Shown here one piece after another: positions 8,605-17,696 of a stretch of 64,000 bases of DNA. This DNA comes from an uncultured Bacteroidota bacterium (GTDB lineage: Bacteria; Bacteroidota; Bacteroidia; Flavobacteriales; Flavobacteriaceae), in the NCBI GenBank assembly GCA_902523635.1, contig CABZAE010000004.1, forward strand, positions 1 through 64,000. The letters are read 5' to 3'. Numbering within the stretch: the first letter of the stretch is position 1; each line of letters begins with the position of its first letter. The notes below the pieces were generated by a model, which did not search any database, was not told the origin of the DNA, and saw nothing but the letters and a program-made list of their open reading frames with translations. The translations under genes were made by a program, and so were the position numbers.

Positions 8605-10346
8605 TTTCTTACCAATCCTTTGTAACTAACCCAGTCGAAGTCAGCATAATTGTTGGATTTTTGACCATTTGAAGTTGCATAAACTCCCATGTTGGCTCCA
8701 GTATACATCATGCCAAGCAAAATATTATCAGGTGTTTCGCCAAGTTTTTCATAGGAGCTACCACCATTAACTGAAAAGAGGTATACATATTTACCATTTT
8801 TTGATTGAATTTTTAACAAAATTTCACCATTGTAATTTGACAATTTCTTGGACTTAAATGCCTCTACATTCGTATCTCCAATAGTTGTGCTAGACAAATT
8901 AGGATTTTTATCCCTTTTTTCACTTACAGTCAACTTGATATAGTTTTCCTTTCCAATCCTTTGAACAGTCAAATTAATGTAATTTAAATCTTTTTGATAA
9001 ACACTTATCCCGGCTTCTTCCAGATTCTTTTTGGGTCTGAATTTCATTTTTGCTTCAAACTCAAAATCACTTTCTTTTTGTGTAAAACCAACCACATTAT
9101 ACCTCCCTCTTAATGAAAATGTTTCCGGCTTGAGGTTGAGCCTCAAGTTTCCTTTGTTTGCTGTTAACGAGTATGAATTTGGTAAGGGTACTCTTCTAAA
9201 AATCCAGTCTGGTTTGAGCTCTTTTCCATCAAAATTTTCATAGAATGCATCATTATAAAATTGGTGTCTGTCGGCAAAAGGAAGGGGATTATTAGTTCTC
9301 TCAACCTTACCAGTCTCAGGTGCGGCAACAGGGAACTTTACGTGCCTGGGTTCCCATTTTGTTTCGCTAACCTGTTCCCAATGAGTGATTTGATCTTCCC
9401 ATATGATTGGAACCATATGCGTTTCTCGTCCCATGTTTGAATGACCATCTACGTCATTTCTTTTACCCAGTGCAACCATAAACCATCTTCCATCTTCAAG
9501 TTCTACTAGATCAGCGTGTCCTGTACTGTGCACCCAGTTGAATGTTGAAAGATGGCGCGAAGTAAGAACGGGGTTTCTTTTAGATGGTAAATAAGGTCCA
9601 AATACATCATCACTGTAAGCCATCATTACAGCGTGATGATGACCAGTACCTCCTTCAGCAACTAATAAATAATATACTCCATTTACTTTGTAAATGTGCG
9701 GACCTTCAGTATGGCTTTTATCACAGGCACCTTCCCACAAAGAGTATCTTTTACCAACTAATTTCCAATTTTCAAGATCAAGTTCTTGAACCCATATTGC
9801 ACCAATTCCACTTTTGTACATGTCTCCGGGACTGTGGGTGCCAACAAAGTAAACCTTTCCATTGTCATCAAAAAATAAATCCGGATCAATTCCAGGGGCA
9901 TTTTCAATTACATAAGGTTCTGACCACGGTCCAGCTGGATCTTTCGCAGTTATTATGAAGTTTGTGTTTGGAGATTTCGTTCGATCATTTGGATCAGCGT
10001 ACATGTTTGTGGTAATGATATAAAATGTCCCGTCATTGTAACGAATTGTTGGGGCGTGGATTCCGCCATTTTCATTTACATCAACAAGATTTACTGCACC
10101 GGAACCTTGACTAGGTCTATGTAAGCCATTTCCAATTAACTTCCAATTAACTAAATCCTTACTGTGATGAATTGGAAGCCCTGGAAAATATTCAAATGAT
10201 GAATTCACGATATAAAAATCATCACCTACTCTGCAAATTGAGGGATCAGGATATCCACCAGGTATTATAGGATTTGTAAAAGTTTTTTGTGCTATCAAAG
10301 AATGACAAAAAAATAATAAGATTAAGGATTTGTAAATAAAACGCAT
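8601..10346 (-). CDS. GH43 glycoside hydrolase (beta-xylosidase / alpha-L-arabinofuranosidase type)
   Basis: Five-bladed propeller glycosidase with a C-terminal concanavalin-like beta-sandwich (581 residues from the start chosen here). Expected GH43 residues: catalytic base Asp in GGYPDPSI (Asp34), pKa-modulating Asp in GIDPDLFFDD, and acid Glu in TEGPHIYK. The C-terminal half (from about residue 370) resembles the domain that follows many GH43 xylosidases. An in-frame ATG 63 bp upstream (10409) exists, but that start would put codons through the terminator hairpin at 10359-10395 and bury the signal peptide. The start at 10346 gives MRFIYKS and a clean signal peptide ending LIAQ. It suggests a xylan- or arabinan-like backbone or side chain in the target. 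Confidence 0.93.
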   Translation of the reverse strand: MRFIYKSLILLFFCHSLIAQKTFTNPIIPGGYPDPSICRVGDDFYIVNSSFEYFPGLPIHHSKDLVNWKLIGNGLHRPSQGSGAVNLVDVNENGGIHAPTIRYNDGTFYIITTNMYADPNDRTKSPNTNFIITAKDPAGPWSEPYVIENAPGIDPDLFFDDNGKVYFVGTHSPGDMYKSGIGAIWVQELDLENWKLVGKRYSLWEGACDKSHTEGPHIYKVNGVYYLLVAEGGTGHHHAVMMAYSDDVFGPYLPSKRNPVLTSRHLSTFNWVHSTGHADLVELEDGRWFMVALGKRNDVDGHSNMGRETHMVPIIWEDQITHWEQVSETKWEPRHVKFPVAAPETGKVERTNNPLPFADRHQFYNDAFYENFDGKELKPDWIFRRVPLPNSYSLTANKGNLRLNLKPETFSLRGRYNVVGFTQKESDFEFEAKMKFRPKKNLEEAGISVYQKDLNYINLTVQRIGKENYIKLTVSEKRDKNPNLSSTTIGDTNVEAFKSKKLSNYNGEILLKIQSKNGKYVYLFSVNGGSSYEKLGETPDNILLGMMYTGANMGVYATSNGQKSNNYADFDWVSYKGLVRN

Positions 10347-10358
10347 CAGAAGGTAATT

Positions 10359-10395
10359 AAAAAACGGGGAAAATAGACTTGATCTATTTTCCCCG
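10359..10395 (-). terminator. intrinsic terminator/attenuator between the SusCD genes and the enzyme genes
   Basis: A perfect 13-bp inverted repeat (CGGGGAAAATAGA with its complement, 5-nt loop) is followed, reading on the minus strand, by six T residues. It lies 25 bp after the stop of the DUF4961-like gene and 12 bp before the GH43 start. No promoter matching TTG-N19-TAnnTTTG is seen between it and GH43, so partial read-through is probably how the enzyme genes are expressed. Confidence 0.8.
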
Positions 10396-10420
10396 CTTAG
10401 GTTAAACATAACTTTAAAAC

Positions 10421-11494
10421 TTATTGACAGTTTGGAACAAAAACAATGTCAGTACCAAACTCAGGGTTTTTCACAACTACAGAGCCATCTGGATTAGAGA
10501 AGTTAACGTGTAGTTCTGTGATGATGTTTCCATCAGCAACTCCGAAAAATCCTGGAGGCCACATGGTTACAGACCATATATTATTTCCAGTTAGAGTCAT
10601 TTTGGCTGCAGTTCCTGCTACTATTGTACCATCAGCAAGCTTAACTTTTGCATTAGCATGTACTTCGTTGGCATTGAATAGAGCTGTGTTTGCACCATCC
10701 TTTCCTTCTTTAGCATCGAAAGTTAAAGTGACTATGTCATCAAACATGAACTGGTCAGGAGCCATTGAAGCAGTTTTAGTTGGTGCGGGTCCAAGAAGAT
10801 CCGTTGAATCACTTCCAGTTCCAGTTACAGCTATATTTGCGTAAAAGGTATCCCAGAACCTAGATTGTACATCTTTTCCTGCATGCGCTTGATTTGCTGG
10901 GACATCTTCCTTTTTGAATCCTTGATTATGAACAGCAACTACATATCCAAGTTGAGCAGCGGTGTGCCCATCTCCAACTTTAAGGGTAACTGTGACAGTC
11001 CCATCAAATGTAATCTGTGAAGCATCAATTTTCTCATCAGACCTCCATGCTACCCATTCTACCTCACCATAGTTTTCTCCGATTGGTAATAAAGCATTCA
11101 TGTCTTCAGTCCATGTATTTCCAGTTTTGTTTCCATCAAATCCACGTGAACCATTAGCCCATGTGTAAGTGGCAGTTACAGGGTCAACAGACATTGTACC
11201 ATCAAGTGGCATCGCTGCATCGACATCAGCAGATGGAGAGTCATAACGAACTGTTGCATTTTGAGCAACTTTCCAAGATTTGGGTGCAAGCATTCCAAAT
11301 ACCAAAAGTCTATGTTTCTGATCTGTACTTTCAGAATCGTAGTTCACGTTTACTGTAATCGTAATGGTATCACCAACTTTAGCTGATGCTGGTTGAGTAA
11401 CACCAGTTATATCGAAACATGATGTAACAAATAATAATAAGAGAGGAAGTGAAATAATTCCTGCTACTATTTTTTTAACATTTATATTCTTCAT
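10421..11494 (-). CDS. surface lipoprotein of the Sus locus (DUF4961-like)
   Basis: Lipoprotein of 357 residues, lipobox FVTSC (Cys26). The mature part has an N-terminal Ig-like beta domain (KVGDTITITVNVNYDSES) and a second C-terminal beta domain (PDQFMFDDIVTLTFDAKEG). It follows SusD in the same operon, the position usually taken by SusE/F-like surface glycan-binding proteins. I believe it resembles the DUF4961 family found beside SusD in marine Bacteroidota, but this rests on memory of the pattern rather than a search. Codon use here looks richer in GC than in the neighbouring enzyme genes. The terminator follows directly, so it is probably the last gene of the high-expression part. Confidence 0.6.
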   Translation of the reverse strand: MKNINVKKIVAGIISLPLLLLFVTSCFDITGVTQPASAKVGDTITITVNVNYDSESTDQKHRLLVFGMLAPKSWKVAQNATVRYDSPSADVDAAMPLDGTMSVDPVTATYTWANGSRGFDGNKTGNTWTEDMNALLPIGENYGEVEWVAWRSDEKIDASQITFDGTVTVTLKVGDGHTAAQLGYVVAVHNQGFKKEDVPANQAHAGKDVQSRFWDTFYANIAVTGTGSDSTDLLGPAPTKTASMAPDQFMFDDIVTLTFDAKEGKDGANTALFNANEVHANAKVKLADGTIVAGTAAKMTLTGNNIWSVTMWPPGFFGVADGNIITELHVNFSNPDGSVVVKNPEFGTDIVFVPNCQ

Positions 11495-11500
11495 GATTTA

Positions 11501-11953
11501 TTATTTTTTAAAGTGGTACGAATATTTAACTGACCCACATCCTAAACTAAATTCAAGTCCCAGAGAGGTATTATTTTTTCCATACAATGGAAACATTAGA
11601 TTAACTGGCACCACATCTGTTCCATTTGTAAATTGGATTTTTGTAGGCTGATAATCATCATCAAATGACCAATTTCCTGAGCTAAAATCAGCAACAGTCG
11701 TTGTCATAGTTGGGAATGGCATCTTTGGATCGCTAAGGGTAAAGGTCCCATCAGCAATTGTAAGCTTTAAGTTTGTTCCATGAACAGCACTTAAATCAGT
11801 TGAGCCTCTTGCAATACTGTACAAGCTCCACTCTCCGTTGATGTCGGTTTTGTAATTAATTAATGCATCTTCTCTCACATCATAAGAGTCAGCATCATCA
11901 CAAGCAATTAAAAATGCAAGTGAAAAAAATGATATAAAAAGTATATTTCTCAT
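11501..11953 (-). CDS. small lipocalin-like lipoprotein of the Sus locus (DUF5004-like)
   Basis: Lipoprotein of 150 residues, lipobox FLIAC (Cys18). The segment DINGEWSLYSI followed by alternating beta-strand-like pieces (KLTIADGTFTL, NWSFDDDY, KIQFTNGTD) looks like a small calycin/lipocalin barrel. It sits 6 bp upstream of the DUF4961-like gene and 26 bp after SusD. Its likely job is glycan binding or structural support at the cell surface beside SusC/SusD. DUF5004 membership is a tentative recollection; the lipobox and beta-rich character are directly seen. Confidence 0.55.
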   Translation of the reverse strand: MRNILFISFFSLAFLIACDDADSYDVREDALINYKTDINGEWSLYSIARGSTDLSAVHGTNLKLTIADGTFTLSDPKMPFPTMTTTVADFSSGNWSFDDDYQPTKIQFTNGTDVVPVNLMFPLYGKNNTSLGLEFSLGCGSVKYSYHFKK

Positions 11954-11979
11954 AGGGTTTAATTTAATTTAAAGTTATG

Positions 11980-13347
11980 TTATCGTTTTAAGTTGTGTAT
12001 ATCTATTTCAGATTGTGGTATTGGATACACTAAAAGTTCATTGTAGTTAGAGTGGGGAATAGTTCCATTTCCACCCTCTGCAACAATATCCTTTTTCAAT
12101 CGCCTAGTATTCAAAAAGCGATCTCCGTATTCAAAACACAATTCAATTGACCTTTCGTTATAAATCATTTCAAGCATATCTGCAGTAGATGGTGTTCCAG
12201 CGATCGGCGTAACACCAGCTCTATTTCTGACCATGTTAACATCCGAAACAGCAGCGGCAGAAACAGAACCATTAACCATGATACTGGCCTCAGCTCTAGT
12301 TAAATACATTTCTGGTAATCTAAGTACAATATAATCCGAATCTAAAGATGGGTATTTCTTATCAACATAAATCAAACCATCTTTGGATGTAAATAGGTCA
12401 CTAAATCTTTTATCATTTGGCTGTGCATTCTTAAGTTGAGCTATTAAACTATTCGGGTTTAGGGATGCAACTCCTTTATCTTTGTCAGCTTGAAAATTAC
12501 TGTTTCCAATTGACTGAGGGCCGAATGTGTTTTCAGTTCTGTTTGTGATTATACTATAGATTGCTTCGGATGAGCCAGCTCCTTTGGTATAAATATCTGC
12601 GACATTCGCTTCAAGTGAGCTGGTTCCAGAATTTATAACTTCATTAGCTCTTTCATGTGCAAGGTTGTATTTTTCGTGAAAGAAATAAATTCTTGCCGCC
12701 ATCGCCGTGGCAGCAGAGTGAGTACTTACTCCGTTTGCAACCTTAAAGTGTTCTCTAGCTTTTTCTATGTCAGACTCAACTTGGGCTTTTATTGCAGCAG
12801 ATGTAGCTACACTAACTCTGTCATTGGTTCCAAGTACCGTAGTAATTAGAGGGATGGAGTTTCCTGTAGATGGAAGTGTGTAATACATGTTAAGTTGGAA
12901 GTAAATTGCAGCTCTTAAAAAATGAGCATCTCCCAAAACTTTACTTTTATCAGCTTGAGTACCATACATATCGTCAATATTAGCAGTCAGTACAGTGTTA
13001 ATTGCATTTAAAGCTCTCATTCCATTATTGTAAGAGTTCCCAGAAAACATTTGGGGAACACCACTAACCGTCCATTTATAATATGGTGTCCAGTTTGCCG
13101 AATTTCTAACTACATAATCTCTCACAAATCCAGAGGTAATCATTGGTTGGTAAGCATAAAATCCTCTCATTTTATCATAGGCACCATTAACTAAAGCATT
13201 CATGGATGATAAATCAGTTAGCTTATCATCAGTTAAACCTATGGGAGCGGTTTCATCTAAAAAGTCTTCACAAGCTATGAAAGTCATTGAAATAGCCATC
13301 AATAAAAAGCTCAATTTTTTTATATTAAAAATATTTTTGATGTTCAT
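11980..13347 (-). CDS. susD: SusD/RagB-family surface glycan-binding lipoprotein
   Basis: SusD-like outer-membrane lipoprotein (455 residues) that binds oligosaccharides and caps the SusC transporter. Lipobox TFIAC gives Cys26, followed by the typical EDFLDE. Helical TPR-like segments include LGDAHFLRAAIYFQLNMYY. The C-terminus has NERSIELCFEYGDRFLNTRR and ends in LVYPIPQSEI, a hallmark of the family. It starts 4 bp after the SusC stop, so the two are co-translated. At 455 residues it is slightly shorter than many SusD proteins (500-600). Confidence 0.95.
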   Translation of the reverse strand: MNIKNIFNIKKLSFLLMAISMTFIACEDFLDETAPIGLTDDKLTDLSSMNALVNGAYDKMRGFYAYQPMITSGFVRDYVVRNSANWTPYYKWTVSGVPQMFSGNSYNNGMRALNAINTVLTANIDDMYGTQADKSKVLGDAHFLRAAIYFQLNMYYTLPSTGNSIPLITTVLGTNDRVSVATSAAIKAQVESDIEKAREHFKVANGVSTHSAATAMAARIYFFHEKYNLAHERANEVINSGTSSLEANVADIYTKGAGSSEAIYSIITNRTENTFGPQSIGNSNFQADKDKGVASLNPNSLIAQLKNAQPNDKRFSDLFTSKDGLIYVDKKYPSLDSDYIVLRLPEMYLTRAEASIMVNGSVSAAAVSDVNMVRNRAGVTPIAGTPSTADMLEMIYNERSIELCFEYGDRFLNTRRLKKDIVAEGGNGTIPHSNYNELLVYPIPQSEIDIHNLKR

Positions 13348-13351
13348 ATGT

Positions 13352-16300
13352 TTAAAATTTAATGTTTATACCTAAGTTAACTGTCTTTGCTTGAGGAACT
13401 TGTTTCCACTTATCCATCAAATTAACATTTCCAGGTCTAACGTAATTTTCAGGATCATACATTGACGCAGGAGCATTTGTGAAAGTCAAGAAATTTGTAA
13501 ACTTAGCATACAGGTTTACACTTTGTAAAAATGAGTCACCCTCCAAGTTGAAATTGTATCCAATGGTTAGGTCTCTCATTCTAAGATAGTCAACTTCGGA
13601 TACATATTCAGATGTTCTTCCCCAAATGGTGGGAGCAGTTGTCACTTGAGCTACTCTGGTTACATCACCTGGGTTCCTCCATCTTCCTAATTGACTTCTC
13701 AGTGGAGTAATATCCATCGATCCAAAAGCGAATTTACCTTGGATTTGTTCACCTGAAGCTATGTATGTTTGTCCAACTGCAAAGTTCCATAAAGTGTTCA
13801 TATACCAGTTTTTATAATTCAAACTGCTACTAAAAGAACCAGTAAAATCTGGATATGGTTTTCCAAATGGAACTCGGTTTGCATTTAAGAAGTTGTTTAA
13901 TGAACCAGCTTGAGCGGCAGCTTCAGCTACAGTATAATTATTTCCATCAAGACCCTTATAAATATCTTGTCCAGATGCTGGATCTACACCAACCCAAATT
14001 GGTATAGTTTGTATTCCCACAGGCATGTTAAGGTAAATGGATGTAGTTCCAAATCCAGGAATATTAATTCCCTCAGGATTTCCACCTAAATCAGTAACCT
14101 TATTTTCATTGTATGCATATGACAAATCAACATCCCAGGTTAGATCTTCAGTATCAAACAGAGTTACACCAAGTGTAGCTTCAATACCTTTATTTTCAAT
14201 TTTTCCTAAGTTGGTAGTAACACTTGTGAGACCACTTACAAGACTTACTGGATATGGTAAAAGCATGTCTTTTGTTGTTTTTTGGTAGGCATCTACATCA
14301 AGACTGAATTTATTATCGAACATTTGTATAGTAAGACCAACATTCGTTTGCTCTACAGACTCCCAACTCAGCTCATCATCACCAATATTAGAAAGGGTAA
14401 TACCATTATTATTATTGTAATTGGCTTGACCATATGATGAGGCATAAGCGTAATTACCAATTTCTGCATTTCCAGATTCACCATAACTCGCTCTAATTTT
14501 CATGAAGTTAATGGTGTTTTTTAAACCACTAAAAAATTCTTCTTCGCTAATGTTATATCCAACAGAGACAGCAGGGAAGAGACCCCATTTTTTATTTTCA
14601 CCGAATCGTGAGGATCCATCTCTCCTGGCTGTTATCGATAGCAAATATTTACTATCAAAATCATAATTAACTCGAGCTAATATAGATAGAAAACTATATG
14701 CGTCTTTGTTGTAATACGACTCGATAAGCGATGCATCTTGAGGAGTTCGTAAAGTTGAGTTGACAAACCCAATTCCTCTAATGTTACTTGTTTTTCTTTC
14801 AGTTTTAGAAGCTTCTAGTCCAGCTAAAACATCTATACGGTGTTTTCCAAAACTTTCTTTATAATTTAAGAGGTTTTTAAAATTCCAAGAATTCCTCATT
14901 CCCGCGGAAGCGAATGCTTTTGCCTCCGAATTACCATCAACAATTGCATCAATGTATTGTTCATCATCATTATTTATATTATTAATCCCATACTCAGACC
15001 TAAATGATAGGTTGTCAGTGAGTTTGTAACTCAAATACCAATTTGCTAAAAATGTTTTAACTTTTGATTCATAATCCCATAAATCAAGTTTGGCTCTTAC
15101 ATTTCTTGTTGGATTAAAATAAGTTCCATCCGCTTTGTATACCGGATGTATCGGTAAGTTTTGGTTGGCACTACCAACTCCGTTTTGGACTGGAACAGGA
15201 TTGCTATCAATGTTTGTGAAAAACATTTTGGTTCCGATGTTTAATCTATCATTGACCTTGTGATCTAAATTGGTTCTGGCAGTGATTTTCATGAATTCAT
15301 TTCCAACAAAAATAGATTCCTCATCAAGAAAACTTCCGCTTATAAAAAACTTGGTTTTATTGTCTCCACCAGAGGCCGAAATATTCAATCTTGATGCCAA
15401 ACCTTGTCTTAGACCTTGATCAACCCAATCGGTATTTGTCATCATCGCTTGAGCCTTTGTCAAGCCGTCAACCAAAACTCCACTTTTGGACCAGAATAAC
15501 GTAGGATCTTCACCTGAATTATACCATGCCTCTTGTGCAAGCATTATGTACTCAGGACCATTTACAAAGTCGATTTTTCTTGTAGCTGATGATACACCCA
15601 TATCCATAGAAACATCTATTTGAGTTTCACCAGAGCTTCCGGATTTTGTGGTAATCAAAATTACACCATTAGACCCTCTGGCACCATATATTGCAGTTGC
15701 AGCAGCATCTTTAAGAATTTCTACTGATTTTATGTCATTGGGGTTAATGCTTGCTAGTAGGTTTCCTCCTCCATCATCCATGAATCCGATACCATTGGAT
15801 CTGTCAGAAACGCCTCCAGATTCAACGATTATACCATCAACAACGAAGAGTGGTTCAGAGCTCGCAACTACTGAGTTGGCTCCACGTATTCTAATTTTAG
15901 TTTGAGAACCAGACATTCCAGATCCAGTTGTTACTTGAACACCAGCTGCACGACCTTGCAAGGCTTGTTCAAATGAGGGTAATGCAGTTCCTTGGATATC
16001 CTCAGCGTTTACTTTTGAAATAGAGCTTGAAAGGTTTTGTTGAATTTGTGTTCCATAACCGACTACTACAACCTCATCTAGTTCCGTAGTCGATTCTAAT
16101 AAATTCACATTTAATTGAAGTTGTCCAGAAAAAATAATTTTCTGACTGTCAAATCCTATGTAACTGAATTCTATTTCATCGCCTTGATTAACACCAGTAA
16201 GAGTATAATTTCCATCAAAATCTGAAGTTACTCCGACTCCATTGGATAAGTTAACAACACTTGCTCCAGGTAGGGGATTTCCCTCTCCAGTAACTGTTCC

Positions 16301-16396
16301 GGAAATTTCTTGACTAAAAACGTTAATATTAAAAAGAAAGATGAAAAAAAACATCAGTCCATATTTAAATCTGTTTACTAAGTGATTTTTCTCCAT
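13352..16396 (-). CDS. susC: SusC/RagA-family TonB-dependent oligosaccharide transporter
   Basis: Outer-membrane TonB-dependent transporter (1014 residues). A signal peptide ends near NVFSQ (29). A carboxypeptidase-regulatory-like domain follows (EISGTVTGEGNPLPGASV, FDGNYTL), then ELDEVVVVGYGTQ, the marker of SusC proteins, then the plug (LPSFEQALQGRAAGVQV, IRIRGANSV, ILKDAAATAIYGARG) and a barrel ending in NLGINIKF. It is the first gene of the locus. The 226-bp stretch before it holds the tRNA terminator and AT-rich DNA, with no perfect promoter consensus that I could find. No hybrid two-component or sigma/anti-sigma regulator is seen, so the regulator is elsewhere. Confidence 0.97.
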   Translation of the reverse strand: MEKNHLVNRFKYGLMFFFIFLFNINVFSQEISGTVTGEGNPLPGASVVNLSNGVGVTSDFDGNYTLTGVNQGDEIEFSYIGFDSQKIIFSGQLQLNVNLLESTTELDEVVVVGYGTQIQQNLSSSISKVNAEDIQGTALPSFEQALQGRAAGVQVTTGSGMSGSQTKIRIRGANSVVASSEPLFVVDGIIVESGGVSDRSNGIGFMDDGGGNLLASINPNDIKSVEILKDAAATAIYGARGSNGVILITTKSGSSGETQIDVSMDMGVSSATRKIDFVNGPEYIMLAQEAWYNSGEDPTLFWSKSGVLVDGLTKAQAMMTNTDWVDQGLRQGLASRLNISASGGDNKTKFFISGSFLDEESIFVGNEFMKITARTNLDHKVNDRLNIGTKMFFTNIDSNPVPVQNGVGSANQNLPIHPVYKADGTYFNPTRNVRAKLDLWDYESKVKTFLANWYLSYKLTDNLSFRSEYGINNINNDDEQYIDAIVDGNSEAKAFASAGMRNSWNFKNLLNYKESFGKHRIDVLAGLEASKTERKTSNIRGIGFVNSTLRTPQDASLIESYYNKDAYSFLSILARVNYDFDSKYLLSITARRDGSSRFGENKKWGLFPAVSVGYNISEEEFFSGLKNTINFMKIRASYGESGNAEIGNYAYASSYGQANYNNNNGITLSNIGDDELSWESVEQTNVGLTIQMFDNKFSLDVDAYQKTTKDMLLPYPVSLVSGLTSVTTNLGKIENKGIEATLGVTLFDTEDLTWDVDLSYAYNENKVTDLGGNPEGINIPGFGTTSIYLNMPVGIQTIPIWVGVDPASGQDIYKGLDGNNYTVAEAAAQAGSLNNFLNANRVPFGKPYPDFTGSFSSSLNYKNWYMNTLWNFAVGQTYIASGEQIQGKFAFGSMDITPLRSQLGRWRNPGDVTRVAQVTTAPTIWGRTSEYVSEVDYLRMRDLTIGYNFNLEGDSFLQSVNLYAKFTNFLTFTNAPASMYDPENYVRPGNVNLMDKWKQVPQAKTVNLGINIKF

Positions 16397-16580
16397 AATG
16401 TTTCTATAAATGTATAGTTGTTTGCATTTTGCAATTCTAATATAACAATGAAAATTATTTCAACCAAATATTTAAAAAAAAACTATGTTGATTCTTAAAG
16501 AAAAATCAATTTTTCTACAAATTTTTTGATAATTTGAAGGTTAAACTCGAAATTTCGTTAAAATATTGTTTGATTTTTAC

Positions 16581-16611
16581 AAAAAAAAAGGGCTGGAATT
16601 TAAACCAGCCC
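16581..16611 (-). terminator. intrinsic terminator of the initiator tRNA gene
   Basis: On the minus strand GGGCTGG, an 8-nt loop and CCAGCCC form a perfect 7-bp GC-rich stem followed by nine T residues. It begins 12 bp after the tRNA 3' end. It should stop tRNA transcripts before the SusC gene, so the Sus locus needs its own promoter in 16397-16580. Confidence 0.85.
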
Positions 16612-16622
16612 AACTCAATTAG

Positions 16623-16695
<73 letters not shown>

Positions 16696-16740
16696 ATTTA
16701 GATACAAATTTACAAATTTTTTAAAAATTTAGTAAAAATA

Positions 16741-16770
16741 TTAACTATTGAAGTTAAGATATTAACTTTG
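16741..16770 (+). promoter_or_regulatory. candidate promoter of era, near-leaderless
   Basis: TAACTTTG at 16763-16770 matches the Bacteroidota -7 consensus TAnnTTTG, and TTA lies 19 bp upstream where TTG is expected. The GTG start of era is only 4 bp after the -7 box, so the transcript would have almost no leader. The assignment is by consensus only. Confidence 0.45.
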
Positions 16771-16774
16771 ATAT

Positions 16775-17659
16775 GTGAGTCATAAATCTGGTTTTATAAA
16801 TATAATAGGTAATCCAAATGTTGGGAAGTCAACCTTGACCAACACATTAATAAACAAAAAACTTTCTATCATCTCTCCCAAGTCTCAAACCACAAGACAC
16901 AGAATCTTAGCCATTGATAGTGGTAAAAACTACCAAATGGTATTTTCTGATACACCTGGTATTCTTCAGCCAGCTCACAAACTTCACAAATCAATGATGG
17001 ATTTTGTAAAAACTAGTTTTGATGATGCAGATATCATTATATATGTCGTAGAATTTAATGATCATAAACTTAAAAATTCAAAACTTTTGGCTAAAATTAT
17101 TTCAACTGATATTCCACTGTTTATAGTAATTAACAAAATTGATTGTATTGATCAAAAGAAATTGGAAGATGAAGTTGCTCATTGGAAAAAGGTTATACCT
17201 AAGTCTGAAATATGGCCAATTTCTGCAACCGAAAGATTTAATACCTTGGAATTAAAAAAAAGGTTAATTGAAATTTTGCCAGTTGGCCCAAAATATTTTC
17301 CAGATGATCAATTATCTGACAAATCTGAAAGATTTTTTGTAAATGAAATTATTAGAGAGAAAATTCTTTTAAATTATAGTGAGGAAATTCCTTACTCAGT
17401 AGAGGTGTCCACAGATTCATTTAAAGATGAATCAAAAATTCTAAAAATATACTCTGTCATAATGGTAGAAAGGGAGAGTCAGAAGGGCATTCTAATTGGA
17501 CATAAGGGGAATGCATTAAAAAAAATTGGCACTCAAGCCAGAAAAGAAATTGAGAGTTTCTTTGAAAAAAAAGTGTTTTTAGATTTAAAAGTAAGTGTTA
17601 ATAAAAATTGGCGGTCCAGTGATTCAGAGCTTCGTAAGTTTGGATACATTCAAAAGTAA
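16775..17659 (+). CDS. era: GTPase Era
   Basis: Ribosome-assembly GTPase (294 residues) that binds the 3' end of 16S rRNA. G1 is GNPNVGKS at 12-19, G3 is DTPG, G4 is NKID near 122-125. The C-terminal KH domain holds GHKGNALKKIG. The start is GTG: the upstream frame is closed by a stop two codons earlier, and the P-loop lies too close to the N-terminus for any later ATG. der follows after 37 bp, a pairing common in Flavobacteriia. Confidence 0.95.
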   Translation: MSHKSGFINIIGNPNVGKSTLTNTLINKKLSIISPKSQTTRHRILAIDSGKNYQMVFSDTPGILQPAHKLHKSMMDFVKTSFDDADIIIYVVEFNDHKLKNSKLLAKIISTDIPLFIVINKIDCIDQKKLEDEVAHWKKVIPKSEIWPISATERFNTLELKKRLIEILPVGPKYFPDDQLSDKSERFFVNEIIREKILLNYSEEIPYSVEVSTDSFKDESKILKIYSVIMVERESQKGILIGHKGNALKKIGTQARKEIESFFEKKVFLDLKVSVNKNWRSSDSELRKFGYIQK

Positions 17660-17696
17660 TTTTTAAAACAGTAGTTTTGTTTGTCAAAACAGAATA

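Noticed and set aside
10347..10409. Longer GH43 start at 10409
   Set aside because: The extra 21 codons run through a perfect terminator hairpin, and the signal peptide begins only at the ATG at 10346.
16437..16463. Promoter of the Sus locus at TATATTAG with upstream TTG
   Set aside because: One mismatch in the -7 box and a 16-bp spacer rather than 19; not better than chance in such AT-rich DNA.
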